Shown here: in pieces, positions 17,373 through 27,100 of the stretch
Layout: every line of letters starts with the position of its first letter
Numbering within the stretch: position 1 is the first letter of the stretch
NCBI RefSeq assembly: GCF_019457615.1
Contig: NZ_CP080414.1
Coordinates: forward strand, 1,238,501 to 1,302,500
Direction of reading: 5' to 3'
DNA from: Shewanella zhangzhouensis
GTDB taxonomy: Bacteria; Pseudomonadota; Gammaproteobacteria; Enterobacterales; Shewanellaceae
DNA length: 64,000 nucleotides
Position numbers and translations under genes: made by a program
The notes under the pieces: model-generated
The model's database searches: none
Told to the model about the DNA's origin: nothing
The model's input: the letters and a program-made list of their open reading frames with translations, nothing else

Positions 17373-17624
17373 TCAGAGCTTGCCGGTGAGACGGGCGTAC
17401 TTAATCAGCAGCTCATCCTGAGTCTCAGGGTGCGCCGGGTCGGGGTCGATGCAGTTGATAGGGCAAACAGACACACAGGTAGGCTTGTCGTAATGGCCCA
17501 CACATTCGGTGCAGCGGTCCGGATCGATTTCATAAATCTCAGCGCCCATGGCAATTGCCTGGTTGGGACACTCGGGTTCGCACATATCGCAGTTAATACA
17601 GCTGTCGTCAATTATTAAGGCCAT
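17373..17624 (-). CDS. yfhL: YfhL-family 2[4Fe-4S] ferredoxin
   Basis: An 83-residue ferredoxin. Cluster ligands are in CINCDMCEPEC (C-x2-C-x2-C-x3-C) and CTECVGHYDKPTCVSVC (C-x2-C-x8-C-x3-C). The longer second motif is characteristic of the Allochromatium-type ferredoxins to which YfhL belongs, and these have low redox potentials. I start at ATG 17624 (MALIIDDSC) rather than a codon six residues upstream, because the family begins there. Its position less than 1 kb from trhP suggests it might serve radical or hydroxylation chemistry nearby; that link is inference. Confidence 0.88.
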   Translation of the reverse strand: MALIIDDSCINCDMCEPECPNQAIAMGAEIYEIDPDRCTECVGHYDKPTCVSVCPINCIDPDPAHPETQDELLIKYARLTGKL

Positions 17625-17642
17625 AGCCTTGAAAAACCTCAA

Positions 17643-18051
17643 AATTTATCTGCCGTAAACGGCTGCGTCACTCAACATTGCTGGCCTATGGCCAATCCCG
17701 ATTTTTAACGATGTGCCTGTACTGCTTATTTTAGCACTACAGGCCACCGGGGAGGCGCGATTCTACCATGGGGGCGTGGCAAAACCTAACCCGGTATCAT
17801 GGGATACTGAATCAGATGGGCCGGTTTGTCGTTCTGATTTGCTCAGGCCTGTCTCCTCCATTGTGAAACCATTCAAGTCACTGTATCGGCGAAAGTTGCA
17901 TACAAAGTGTCATGGAGCTGTGCTACTTTTTTATACAGGTACTGACCAAGGTTATTACCTGAGGCCCAGTGAAAGGGGACGCAGTCAAACCGGGTGAGTC
18001 TGAACGTGTTCTGGATGCAGCAGATTTGCTGGCAGGCAAAGGAGAAATGCC
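17643..18051. other. Intergenic region between yfhL and a small hypothetical gene
   Basis: About 410 bp. On the minus strand TAGAAT at 17765-17760 is a plausible -10 for yfhL, although the -35 is weak. A frame of 94 codons across 17713-17997 has no ribosome-binding site, no recognisable domain and odd composition, and I do not call it. The rest could hold the promoter of the gene at 18052 or an unrecognised RNA. Confidence 0.4.
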
Positions 18052-18294
18052 ATGATGCTCGAATGGGTAGCGACAGATAAGGGAAACCAGGTCATTGAAA
18101 GCCTCAAGGCCGAGGGGTGGCGGGTAAAGGCCCAATACAGCCCCTTTGCCTTTGATAAAGGCATCGATTATGACAGCTACGAGCTGGTAAGAGCCGGTGA
18201 TACCCTGAAACTGGAGTGGGACAACTGGCTCGAATGGCGCCTTTGTGGGTCGGCAACCCTGTTGCAGTCGCTGAAACAGCGCTTTGAACTCTAG
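18052..18294 (+). CDS. Small conserved-looking hypothetical protein
   Basis: An 80-residue soluble acidic protein beginning MMLEWVATDKGN, with no signal peptide, membrane helix or motif I recognise. It contains a high share of tryptophan and tyrosine and one cysteine. A strong ribosome-binding site (AAAGGAG, seven bases before ATG 18052) and a terminator downstream support that it is real. It lies between yfhL and trhP, transcribed away from yfhL and towards trhP. Function unknown. Confidence 0.6.
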   Translation: MMLEWVATDKGNQVIESLKAEGWRVKAQYSPFAFDKGIDYDSYELVRAGDTLKLEWDNWLEWRLCGSATLLQSLKQRFEL

Positions 18295-18393
18295 CTGCTC
18301 TATTGGCAGCTACAGCACGCCGCATTTTACTGCTCCCATGAAAGCGCCGGGGTGGTTGTGGGAGCTGCCAGTTCATCTATCCATTGAGATTGA

Positions 18394-18436
18394 TGCAATA
18401 AAAAAGGCTGCGAGTTTCGCAGCCTTTTTTATTGCA
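18394..18436. terminator. Bidirectional terminator, perfect 20-bp inverted repeat
   Basis: TGCAATAAAAAAGGCTGCGA and its exact complement flank a 3-nt loop. The core GGCTGCGA / TCGCAGCC carries A-runs on one side and T-runs on the other, so it can end transcription from both the small gene at 18052 and the convergent trhP. Confidence 0.9.
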
Positions 18437-18445
18437 TGGCGGGGA

Positions 18446-19849
18446 TTATTCCACCTTGGTGGGGATCACTTCTGCTTCGCCGTGTGGGTTACGGGTGTTG
18501 TTGCCGTTTGGCAGATTGCGCAGCAGTACGCCCATATTCACATCCACTTCGGCCGGCACCGGCAGGTACACCATGTGGCCTGAACCCAGGCCGGCCTCAA
18601 CAGCCTCGCCCTTACGGTTGTAGAGAGTGTCTACGGTCAGGTTGATGTTGCCCTGGGGTGTCATCAGCTCAACGCTGTCACCCACGATGAATTTGTTTTT
18701 CACATCGATTTCGGCGAGGCCCGCTTCGTTGCGCTTACCGGTAAATTCACCCACAAACTGCTGGCTGTCGCTGATGGAGTAGCCATAGTCGTAGTTCTGG
18801 TACTCGTCGTGTACGTGACGGCGCAGGAAGCCTTCGGTGTAACCTCGGTGGGCCAGACCTTCGAGGCGGGTCATCAGGTGTGGGTCGAAACCACGACCGG
18901 CCACGGCATCTTCAATGGCCTGACGGTACAACTGAGCGGTACGGGCCACGTAATAGAAGGACTTGGTACGGCCTTCAATTTTCAATGAATCCACGCCGAT
19001 TTTGGCCAGGCGCTCCACGTGCTGGATGGCACGCAGATCTTTGGAGTTCATGATGTAGGTGCCGTGCTCATCTTCAAACGCAGGCATGTATTCGCCGGGA
19101 CGGTTTTCTTCCTGCAGCAGGAAAATTTTGTCGGTGGCAGGACCATTGCCCAGGGTTGGAGTTTCCAGCTGTACGGCGCTCTCCGGGGTGTGGATGGCAA
19201 CCACGTCACCGGCTTCGTTCTCGGTGGCTTCGTGGGCGTCATACTTCCAGCGGCAGGCGTTGGTGCAGGTGCCCTGGTTGGGGTCACGCTTGTTGATATA
19301 GCCAGACAGCAGGCAGCGGCCAGAGTAGGCCATGCACAGGGCGCCGTGTACGAACACTTCGAGCTCGATGTCCGGGCAGCGCTGACGGATTTCTTCGATT
19401 TCATCCAGCGACAATTCGCGGGACAGAATCACCCGCTTGATGCCAACAGACTGCCAGAACTTAACCGAGGCCCAGTTGATGGCGTTGGCCTGTACCGACA
19501 GGTGCACTACCTGATCAGGGAAGGCTTCGCGCACCATCATGATCAGACCCGGGTCTGACATAATCAGGGCGTCCGGCTTCATGGCAACCACGGGCGCCAT
19601 GTCATCCAGGTAAGTTTTCAGCTTGGCATTGTGGGGAGCAATGTTGCTCACCACGTACAGTTTTTTGCCAAGGCTGTGGGCTTCTTCGATACCTGTCTTC
19701 AGGTTTTCCAGTTTAAAGTCGTTGTTGCGTACGCGCAGACTGTATCTGGGCTGACCCGCATACACGGCATCTGCGCCATAGGCAAAGGCGTAGCGCATGT
19801 TTTTCAGTGTGCCTGCCGGCGACAGAAGCTCAGGTTTAAACATATTCAT
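18446..19849 (-). CDS. trhP: TrhP (YegQ), U32-family tRNA uridine-34 hydroxylation protein
   Basis: A 467-residue U32 protein needed for 5-hydroxyuridine at position 34 of certain tRNAs, using prephenate-dependent chemistry. The N-terminus FKPELLSPAGTLKNMRYAFA, the segment EVFVHGALCMAYSGRCLLSG and the cysteines in QGTCTNACRW match Escherichia coli YegQ very closely. I start at ATG 19849 (MNMFKPELL); longer frames begin upstream with no homology, and ATG 19843 is equally possible. It ends at a bidirectional terminator. Confidence 0.93.
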   Translation of the reverse strand: MNMFKPELLSPAGTLKNMRYAFAYGADAVYAGQPRYSLRVRNNDFKLENLKTGIEEAHSLGKKLYVVSNIAPHNAKLKTYLDDMAPVVAMKPDALIMSDPGLIMMVREAFPDQVVHLSVQANAINWASVKFWQSVGIKRVILSRELSLDEIEEIRQRCPDIELEVFVHGALCMAYSGRCLLSGYINKRDPNQGTCTNACRWKYDAHEATENEAGDVVAIHTPESAVQLETPTLGNGPATDKIFLLQEENRPGEYMPAFEDEHGTYIMNSKDLRAIQHVERLAKIGVDSLKIEGRTKSFYYVARTAQLYRQAIEDAVAGRGFDPHLMTRLEGLAHRGYTEGFLRRHVHDEYQNYDYGYSISDSQQFVGEFTGKRNEAGLAEIDVKNKFIVGDSVELMTPQGNINLTVDTLYNRKGEAVEAGLGSGHMVYLPVPAEVDVNMGVLLRNLPNGNNTRNPHGEAEVIPTKVE

Positions 19850-20022
19850 TCCCGAAGAAAGTATAAAAGTGGACGCGACTCGCGGGGGCGGCATTTTACT
19901 CAATCATAGCCCCTCAGTGCAAATCTGAGTGCATAGGTCGGATATTCCGGGTGGGTTAGACTAAAATGTTGCGGGTTTGTCGTCGTATGATGTTATTTTG
20001 CACTTCGCCTGTTAGTTTGGGC

Positions 20023-20031
20023 TGGTATACT
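20023..20031 (+). promoter_or_regulatory. Extended -10 promoter candidate for the HDOD gene
   Basis: TGGTATACT is a close match to the extended -10 (TGnTATAAT). It lies 39 bp before the chosen start codon. No strong -35 is visible. Confidence 0.45.
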
Positions 20032-20069
20032 GCACCAATAAATAGAATAACCTTTTGATGGGAGCCAAG

Positions 20070-20912
20070 ATGTCGAACGAGCACCAGCTTTTGGTCGGAT
20101 TGCTGAAAAAGCTGAAGGACGATGCCCTGATTTTGCCAACCCTGCCTGAAGTCGCCATGAGAGTTCAGGAAGTGGTGGGAAGGCCCGATTCCAGTCTTAA
20201 ACAGGTTGCAGAAATTATTGGCCAGGATGCTGCCATATCTGCCCGTATCATTAAAGTGGCCAACAGCGCCCTTTACAGCCGTGGTGTACCGGCAGAAAAC
20301 ATCAATTCAGCCGTTACCCGCATCGGTCTGACTCAAATCAAAGCCATTGCCACTTCCGTTGCCATGGAGCAATTGTTTATCTCCACCAATGAAATGGTGT
20401 GGGAAGTGATGGATGAAGTGTGGCGCACCTCCATCGATGTAACTGCTGCTGCCTGTTCGCTGCTGCAGATTTACAACAAAAAGCATCCGGGCAGTGGTCT
20501 GAATTACGATACCCTGACGCTGGCCGGGTTGGTGCACAATATTGGTGCCCTGCCGGTGCTGACCGAGGCGGAAGCCCATCCTGAGATGTTTACCACCATA
20601 GAGCACCTGCGCTCACTGGTGCGCAAGATGCAGGGCCCCATCGGCCGTGCTGTGCTTAAAAGTTGGGACTTTGCGCCTGAAGTGATGGAAGTGGTCGAAC
20701 GCTGGGCGGACTTGCCTTATCTGGGCGATCATGTCAGTTATCTCGACTTTATCCGTGCGGCAGCCTTCTACACGGGTGAACTCAGGGCGGGCAATGAGCT
20801 TGAACAGCGTCTGGATGTGTTCGTTAAACGTGGCTTGCCGGTAAGTCCGGAAGATTTGGGCAGCGACGCGTTTCTTGACAGCTATCACTCCATCAAGGAA
20901 AGTTACGAGTAA
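20070..20912 (+). CDS. HDOD-domain signalling protein
   Basis: A 280-residue protein consisting of one HDOD domain (about residues 20-215), a helical relative of HD phosphohydrolases that lacks most catalytic metal ligands and works in regulation. Typical features are LPTLPEVAMRVQEVV, IGQDAAISARIIKVANSALY and the late LAGLVHNIG segment, which keeps an HN pair in place of HD. ATG 20070 is chosen because GGGAG lies five bases upstream. The GGDEF/EAL gene follows in the same direction after 87 bp, so the two may be co-expressed. The partner is unknown. Confidence 0.82.
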   Translation: MSNEHQLLVGLLKKLKDDALILPTLPEVAMRVQEVVGRPDSSLKQVAEIIGQDAAISARIIKVANSALYSRGVPAENINSAVTRIGLTQIKAIATSVAMEQLFISTNEMVWEVMDEVWRTSIDVTAAACSLLQIYNKKHPGSGLNYDTLTLAGLVHNIGALPVLTEAEAHPEMFTTIEHLRSLVRKMQGPIGRAVLKSWDFAPEVMEVVERWADLPYLGDHVSYLDFIRAAAFYTGELRAGNELEQRLDVFVKRGLPVSPEDLGSDAFLDSYHSIKESYE

Positions 20913-20999
20913 TCAAGGTCCGGGGCAGGGGCAACCCTGCCATGGAACAGGACCCGTTCTTTTCTCGCGCTAAGGAGGCTCAGTGTTAAGGTCTACCCC

Positions 21000-22484
21000 A
21001 TGGTTTATCTGATTGCCTTCCTGGCTGCCTGCCTCTGCTTGCTGGTTTGGCTTTGGTATCGTCAGTCACGCCGTTCAGAGCTGTTTCTTCATAGTCTTAC
21101 CCAGGAGTTGCTCAGTAAAGGAGAGCAGCGCCAGCCTCTGATGCTGACCGATATCCCCGAGTCTTTTTCAGCCCTGGTTCAGGCCATTCAGCATGTATTG
21201 CTGCATACCCCTTTGCACACCACCAAGGACAAGCTTACCGGCTTGCCCAATCGGGTTGGTTTCAAACGGGCCATTACCCACGCCATGCCGCTCACATCGG
21301 GCACCCTGGTATTAATCGATCTCTATCGTTTCCGCTACGTTAATGACCTCTTCGGTTTCGCCTTTGGCGATACCCTGCTGCAATTATTCGCCGACCGTTT
21401 ACGTTTGATGCCGAAAAAGCCCCGTCAGATGGCGCGCATGAATGGTGATGAATTTTTGCTCTACTTCGATACCTGCCTGGATGCCAAGGGGCTGCTTGAA
21501 ATCAAGCAACTGTTGCAGCAGCCTTTCAGCATTCAGGACACCCCCGTCTCGGTCAGACTACAAATGGGGTATGTACAACTGGCTGAGCACCATGCCGATG
21601 TCAGCCAAATGCTCAGGCGCGCCGATTTGGCACTGAAACGCGCCCGCAGCGACAAAGATATGTTGGCGGCTTATCAACAGGATGATGATATCAGTCAGCG
21701 CCGTGAACTATTTATCATCAATAACTTGCCCAAGGCGTTGGCGCACAATCAACTGTATCTGGTATACCAGCCCAAAGAATCGCTGCACCATGGCGGCTGT
21801 GAGCAGGTTGAGGCGCTTATCCGTTGGGAGCACCCAGAGCTGGGACTGATTTCTCCCGCAGAGTTTATTCCGCTGGCGGAATATGCGGGAATGATAGATT
21901 TGGTTAGTGCCTGGGCGCTGGAGCAAGTGCTGATGCAGCAGGTGCGCTGGCGCGCCGAAGGCATACATATTCGGGTGGCGGTGAATCTGTCGGTGGAGGA
22001 TATGCAGGAAGGCAATCTGCCATCGATGGTGGAGGCGGCTCTGGCCCGTTACCATCTGCCCGGCGAGGTGCTGGCGCTGGAAATCACTGAAAGTACCCTG
22101 ATGTCCAATTTGGCCCGCGCCACAGACAATATCGTCAAGCTGAGGGGCATGGGCGTAAAAGTTGCTATCGATGACTTTGGCACAGGTCACTCATCATTGG
22201 CCTACCTCAAAGATTTGCCTGCCGATGAGGTGAAAATCGACCGGGCGTTCCTCGATGGGATCATGGAACAGGAACGCGCCCGCAATATCATGACCACCAG
22301 TATCCAGCTGGCCAAGCGCCTTGGTTTTGAGGTCACTGTCGAAGGCGTGGAGTCGGACGCCCTGCGCAAGATGTTGGCCGCCATGGGGGCCGATAATATT
22401 CAGGGGCAGTATTTCGCCAGACCGATGCGGGCGTTGGAGTTGGAAATGGATCTGCGGCGTCTGGGCATCGCCAGACGCGCCTGA
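21000..22484 (+). CDS. GGDEF/EAL protein, probable c-di-GMP phosphodiesterase
   Basis: A 494-residue protein with an N-terminal membrane helix (about residues 2-18), a GGDEF-like domain (about 75-215) and an EAL domain (about 230-485). The cyclase motif reads NGDEF (148-152), which departs from GGDEF at the first glycine. The EAL half is complete: E271-A-L, the LEITES glutamate, DDFGTGHSS, KIDRAF and the EGVES region. I infer a membrane-bound phosphodiesterase with a regulatory or weakly active GGDEF half. Its stop codon directly abuts the convergent thioesterase stop. Confidence 0.85.
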   Translation: MVYLIAFLAACLCLLVWLWYRQSRRSELFLHSLTQELLSKGEQRQPLMLTDIPESFSALVQAIQHVLLHTPLHTTKDKLTGLPNRVGFKRAITHAMPLTSGTLVLIDLYRFRYVNDLFGFAFGDTLLQLFADRLRLMPKKPRQMARMNGDEFLLYFDTCLDAKGLLEIKQLLQQPFSIQDTPVSVRLQMGYVQLAEHHADVSQMLRRADLALKRARSDKDMLAAYQQDDDISQRRELFIINNLPKALAHNQLYLVYQPKESLHHGGCEQVEALIRWEHPELGLISPAEFIPLAEYAGMIDLVSAWALEQVLMQQVRWRAEGIHIRVAVNLSVEDMQEGNLPSMVEAALARYHLPGEVLALEITESTLMSNLARATDNIVKLRGMGVKVAIDDFGTGHSSLAYLKDLPADEVKIDRAFLDGIMEQERARNIMTTSIQLAKRLGFEVTVEGVESDALRKMLAAMGADNIQGQYFARPMRALELEMDLRRLGIARRA

Positions 22485-22907
22485 TTAAGCTTCCAGTAAG
22501 TCAGTCATCAGCTTTGCCGGCATGGGCGTGAGCTGGCGCTGCTGATTCAGGCACACCATTTCGATATAGCCGCTGACAGCCGGGCGGGCACTTCCTTCGC
22601 GCCAGATTTCCTGTTGCCACAGGGTGCGGTACTTACTTTCTATCAATACCCGGCTTCTGACCTCAACGATGTCGGCGAATTCCACGCCTTCGTTGCACAC
22701 CATGTCGCAGCGATACACGGCAAACCCCAATCCCTGCTCGAGCCACAGTCGGCGAAGTTCATTTGCGCCTATGACCTGTTCTCGGGCCCGCTCAAAGTAT
22801 TTGATGAAATTGGCATGATAGACTACGCCGGAGAAGTCGGTGTCTTCGTAAAAAATCTGCACCGGATAACTGTGACATTTGGCGTGGCTGAAATCTGGTT
22901 GTGACAT
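22485..22907 (-). CDS. YbgC/4-hydroxybenzoyl-CoA thioesterase-family acyl-CoA thioesterase
   Basis: A 140-residue single hot-dog domain. The signature YEDTDFSGVVYHANFIKYFE contains the catalytic aspartate (Asp24) and the YHAN motif (30-33). It is not beside tol-pal genes, where true ybgC lies, so I give only the family. Start ATG 22907. It follows the binding-protein gene by 27 bp and may be co-transcribed with it. Confidence 0.82.
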   Translation of the reverse strand: MSQPDFSHAKCHSYPVQIFYEDTDFSGVVYHANFIKYFERAREQVIGANELRRLWLEQGLGFAVYRCDMVCNEGVEFADIVEVRSRVLIESKYRTLWQQEIWREGSARPAVSGYIEMVCLNQQRQLTPMPAKLMTDLLEA

Positions 22908-22934
22908 GAAGGACTCGCAGTATGAAAATCCGGC

Positions 22935-23714
22935 TCAGTTTACCCCGCCGGCAGTTTTTCTTAAACCCTGCGGGGCGGATGTGACACCGGCAATCAGGCT
23001 GTGGTATTCGCCGCTGGCCTTAAGTTGTTTTAGGCCCTTGTCCAGTGCGCCAGCCAGAGCCGGGGAGTTCGGATTATTTTTATCAAATGCCACGAACAGC
23101 TCGCTGCTGTGATTGGCAATCACGGCACGAACCTCGCTGTTAACCCCCATGGTATCGAGAAACTGGGCTGCGACTCTGTCATACATTACTACGGCATCGA
23201 CCTTGTCGGTCAGCAGCAGATTAATCAGCTGATATTGATTATCGACGATTTTCAGCACCATGTTGGGCAGGCTATCGAACTCATCGCCATATTCATAGCC
23301 CCTGACTATGCCCACACGGGTGTCTTCGGGCAGCGACCATTTGTCTGCGGCCACGGGCGCTTTGCGGCTTAGCTGATAGAAAGATGCTGTGGCAACAAAC
23401 AGGGGCTCTTCACCGAACAGAAAGCGCTCGCGGGTGTTCTGTTGCATCGCCACGTTAAACACCGCATTCACCTTGCCTTGTTCGGTCAGGATCAAGCCCC
23501 GATTGTACGGTACCACCAGGGTGTCAACATCGATACCTTCGAGGGCAAACGCTTTGGCTATCAGGCGGTGAGATAACCCTTCCCCGGCGGCATCGGCAAA
23601 AGGAGGCCAGCTATCTTCTGCGGCGAGTCTGATGCTGGTTTCGTTGCTACTGGCTATGGTGGATAACAGCAAAAAGACGACAAAAATGACTGAACTTAGA
23701 CACGGCCGGTTCAT
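22935..23714 (-). CDS. Periplasmic binding protein, family 3 (orphan)
   Basis: A 259-residue exported protein with a signal peptide (about residues 1-23, ending near ASS|NE). One SBP_bac_3 domain begins IRLAAEDSWPPFAD and ends near LIAGVTS. No ABC transporter permease or ATPase is adjacent. Related orphan proteins are common in Shewanella and Vibrio and their ligands are mostly unknown. It could feed a distant transporter or act as a sensor. Start ATG 23714. Confidence 0.8.
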   Translation of the reverse strand: MNRPCLSSVIFVVFLLLSTIASSNETSIRLAAEDSWPPFADAAGEGLSHRLIAKAFALEGIDVDTLVVPYNRGLILTEQGKVNAVFNVAMQQNTRERFLFGEEPLFVATASFYQLSRKAPVAADKWSLPEDTRVGIVRGYEYGDEFDSLPNMVLKIVDNQYQLINLLLTDKVDAVVMYDRVAAQFLDTMGVNSEVRAVIANHSSELFVAFDKNNPNSPALAGALDKGLKQLKASGEYHSLIAGVTSAPQGLRKTAGGVN

Positions 23715-24114
23715 TCGCTTCCCTCTGATGGAACTCCCTGTTTTGCGGGCTATTGTACGTTATGTGATGGTAAAGCAACAGACAGGATGGTCATGAAGAT
23801 TTTGCCGTCTATCGTACTGAAAAGTGCGTTTTAGTTGGTTTGGATTGTATTTTGGATGTTGTTCGATAAAAGTATTTTTTAATTTGTTTAAGTTTTTGTT
23901 TTGTATTCATTTAATAAATTTCAATATTAAAAATTTTACCTGATAAAACTTATGTAGGACACTCTGTTAGGTATTGCATTTGTGGTCAAAAATAGTAAGG
24001 CCACATCGCGGGTTGGTACAGTCTTTCAAAAATAATTACAGCCTCCCGTTTGAATGCTGACATCAGACCTCTGTGCAGTCAGGGGTGGCTTGATAATTTT
24101 ATCCTGGATTGACT
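23715..24114. other. AT-rich intergenic region upstream of pilY1
   Basis: About 400 bp without a gene. The stretch 23820-23960 is strikingly A+T-rich compared with the GC-rich genes around it, with long runs of T and A. It must hold the pilY1 promoter and the divergent promoter for the binding-protein gene at 23714. No clear operator was recognised. Confidence 0.6.
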
Positions 24115-27100
24115 ATGAGTAACGAACTTCCACCATCAACCTTGGCGGCGGGCCTCAGGGCTTGCGCGCGACTCCGGCCATCGGCCCGACAGATAATGAC
24201 GGGTCTTATCAGTGTGATGGCTTGCCTCTCGTCGGCGCCCCTGTCTGCCGATGACACGTCTTTGTACGTTTATGAGTCCTCAAATCGCTCCGATGAACGG
24301 CCCCAGGTGCTCGTCATCTTTGATAACTCCGGCAGCATGGACACCACCGTATATGGTGTGAATCCGTCGTTTACCAATACAAGCGGAGATTTATCAGACG
24401 GTGAGCAGATTTATTACAGTCTTGATGCAGCAGAAACCCCGCCGAACCCGGGTAATCCTGCGGAAAAGCGCTTCTTTACCTACAAGCGAAACGCTTGTGC
24501 CAGCTCTTTTGAATTCCTGAAAGAACAGGGCGTTTTCACGGGTTTTATGCGCCACTACGTTTACAGCGGTCAAACCGGCAGCTGGGAGGAATTTCCCCGC
24601 AGCGATGGCGCCAGCATTCGCATGGTCGAGTGTTTTGAAGACATTCAGGATAAAAACTACGACAACGGCAGCGTGGCCAAAGATGGTCTTCCGGTAGACG
24701 GTGAGGGGCGTCGGGGCAGCCCTTCACCCTTTTATCGGGTCTCCAGTGGCAGCAAAGAGGCGACCAAAGAGCTGGCGATGTCCAAGGCGAAAAATACCGG
24801 GTTTGGTACCGGTAGAGTCGTTACTCTGTACACCAAGACCTACCTCACCTGGTATCACAGTAAGAAAAAGCAGGTCAATCGTACCCGTATCGACATTGCC
24901 AAAGAAGCAATAACCAACGTGCTGTTAACCACACCCGGTGTGGATTTTGGTTTGGCTATCTTTAACAGTAACGTTTACGAAGGATATGATGATGGCGGAC
25001 GTATTATCGCCCGTATTAAACCTGCCACCGCCAGCTATAAAAAGGATTTGATTGAGGCTGTCGATTTGCTTGACGGGACGACCTGGACGCCGCTGTGCGA
25101 AACCCTCTATGAGGCGTATCGCTATTTTTCCGGCGGTGAAGTCTGGTTTGGTGATGATGACTCCACCCTTAAACCCTATCGCGACAAGGATGCCATCGAA
25201 GGCAAAAACTACAAATCGCCTTTTAAAGATTGCCAAAATCGCGCATACGTTGTGTATGTCACCGATGGCGAGCCCACCCGAGATACCAATGCCAACGATC
25301 TGGTACTGGGGCTGACAGGTGGCGTCGATGCGTACACAGATTCACCATCCAGTTACTTAAGCTCGCTTTCCTCATGGATGAACACCAATGATGTTAACCC
25401 TAATATGACGGGGAAGCAGAGTGTGTCTACTTACACCATTGGTTTCAGTCAGGGAGCCGCTTCCGCGGCTGGCCTGTTGCGTCATACCGCGGAGAAGGGT
25501 GGTGGCAAGTATTATGACGCTACCAATGTGGATGACTTGCAAAAGTCGTTGATGCAGGTGTTTAAAAACATCCTGGAGAAGAATGCCAGCTTTACGGCCC
25601 CGGCCGTTGCCAGCAACAACTTCAACCGTATCCAGACCTTCGATTCTGTCTACTACTCGATGTTTTTGCCAAACCGCGGTCCCCGTTGGAGCGGAAACCT
25701 GAAAAAATTCAAGGTCACTGACGGTGGCGACATCATAGATGCCAACAAAGCCAAGGTCATTGACTCTGATGGCAACATCGCCAAGACCGCCTGTTCCCAT
25801 TGGAGCAGCAGCGCTGATTGCAGTGCCGGTGATGGCAACGATGTGCGCCGTGGCGGCGCTGCCGGTATGCTGCAGCGAATGCAGGCCAAGGACCGCAATC
25901 TGTTGTCGGATGTCGGCGGGCTTAAACCACTGACATTGAGTGCCGCCAGCACCAAGGCCGGTGGAAATGCAGCCCTTGCCACCTTACTCGGGGTTGATGA
26001 GGCTGAGGTGGCGAACCTGATTGACTGGGCCCGTGGTGTGGATGTGGATGACGACAATGACAACGGCAATCTCACTGAGATGCGCGCCGATATCATGGGC
26101 GACCCCCTGCACTCCAAACCCCTTGCCATTAACTTCGGCAGCGAGGGTTCACCGGACATTCGGGTGATAGTGGGCACCAACCAAGGTGTGCTGCACATGT
26201 TTAAGGATGAAGGTGCAAGTGTGTCTGAATCCTGGGCCTATCTGCCGTGGGAAATGCTGCCAAAGCAGGCCGCACTGCGGGAAAATCTGCCGTCGGGGCG
26301 CCACTCTGTGTACGGCATTGATGGCTCACCCGTCGCCTGGGTGAAAAGCGGCGCTTCCGGCATTCAAAAAGCCTGGCTGTTTTTCGGGCTTCGCCGTGGT
26401 GGCGATGCCTACTACGCCCTGGATATCACCAACCCAGACACGCCACGTTTTATGTGGCGCATTGATGGCAACAGCCCGGGGATGGATTTGCTCGGCCAAA
26501 GCTGGTCCAAACCTGTGGTGACTTTTATCCCAGGCAGGGAATCTAGCCCTGTACTGATTTTTGGTGGTGGCTACAGCCCGTCAAATAAAGATATCCCAGG
26601 CGTGGGCACGCCGGATAATTTGGGTACGGCAGTGTTTATTGTTGATGCAGCCACGGGCGCCCTGGTGCACAGCTTTGGCCCCAATAACGCCGGTAACATG
26701 ACGGTGATGCCGAGCATCAAAGACAGTATCCCCAACGAAGTGGCCGTACTCGATGCCAATAACGATGGTCTCACAGACCGTATCTACGCCACAGATACCG
26801 GCGGTAATGTGTGGCGGATGGATATGCCTGGGGCCACCCCAAAAGATGCCAACAGGCGTTGGTCAGCCTTTAAGTTCGCCTCCCTTGGTGGCATGACGAC
26901 AGGCTCCGACAGGCGATTTTTTGCCGCACCTGTGGTGGCCCAAACCGCACTGAACAATACCCTGGAATTCACCAGCCACGAGAAAGGCCGCAGCACCACA
27001 GTCACCACTGTCCAAACCATTCCCTATGATGCTGTGGTGGTGGGCAGCGGTATTCGCCCGGCCCCTCAGGATGACCAGCGGGAAGACATGTTTTTCACCC

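Noticed and set aside
17713..17997. 94-codon frame between yfhL and the small gene at 18052
   Set aside because: No ribosome-binding site, no motif, unlikely composition; kept only as unexplained intergenic sequence.
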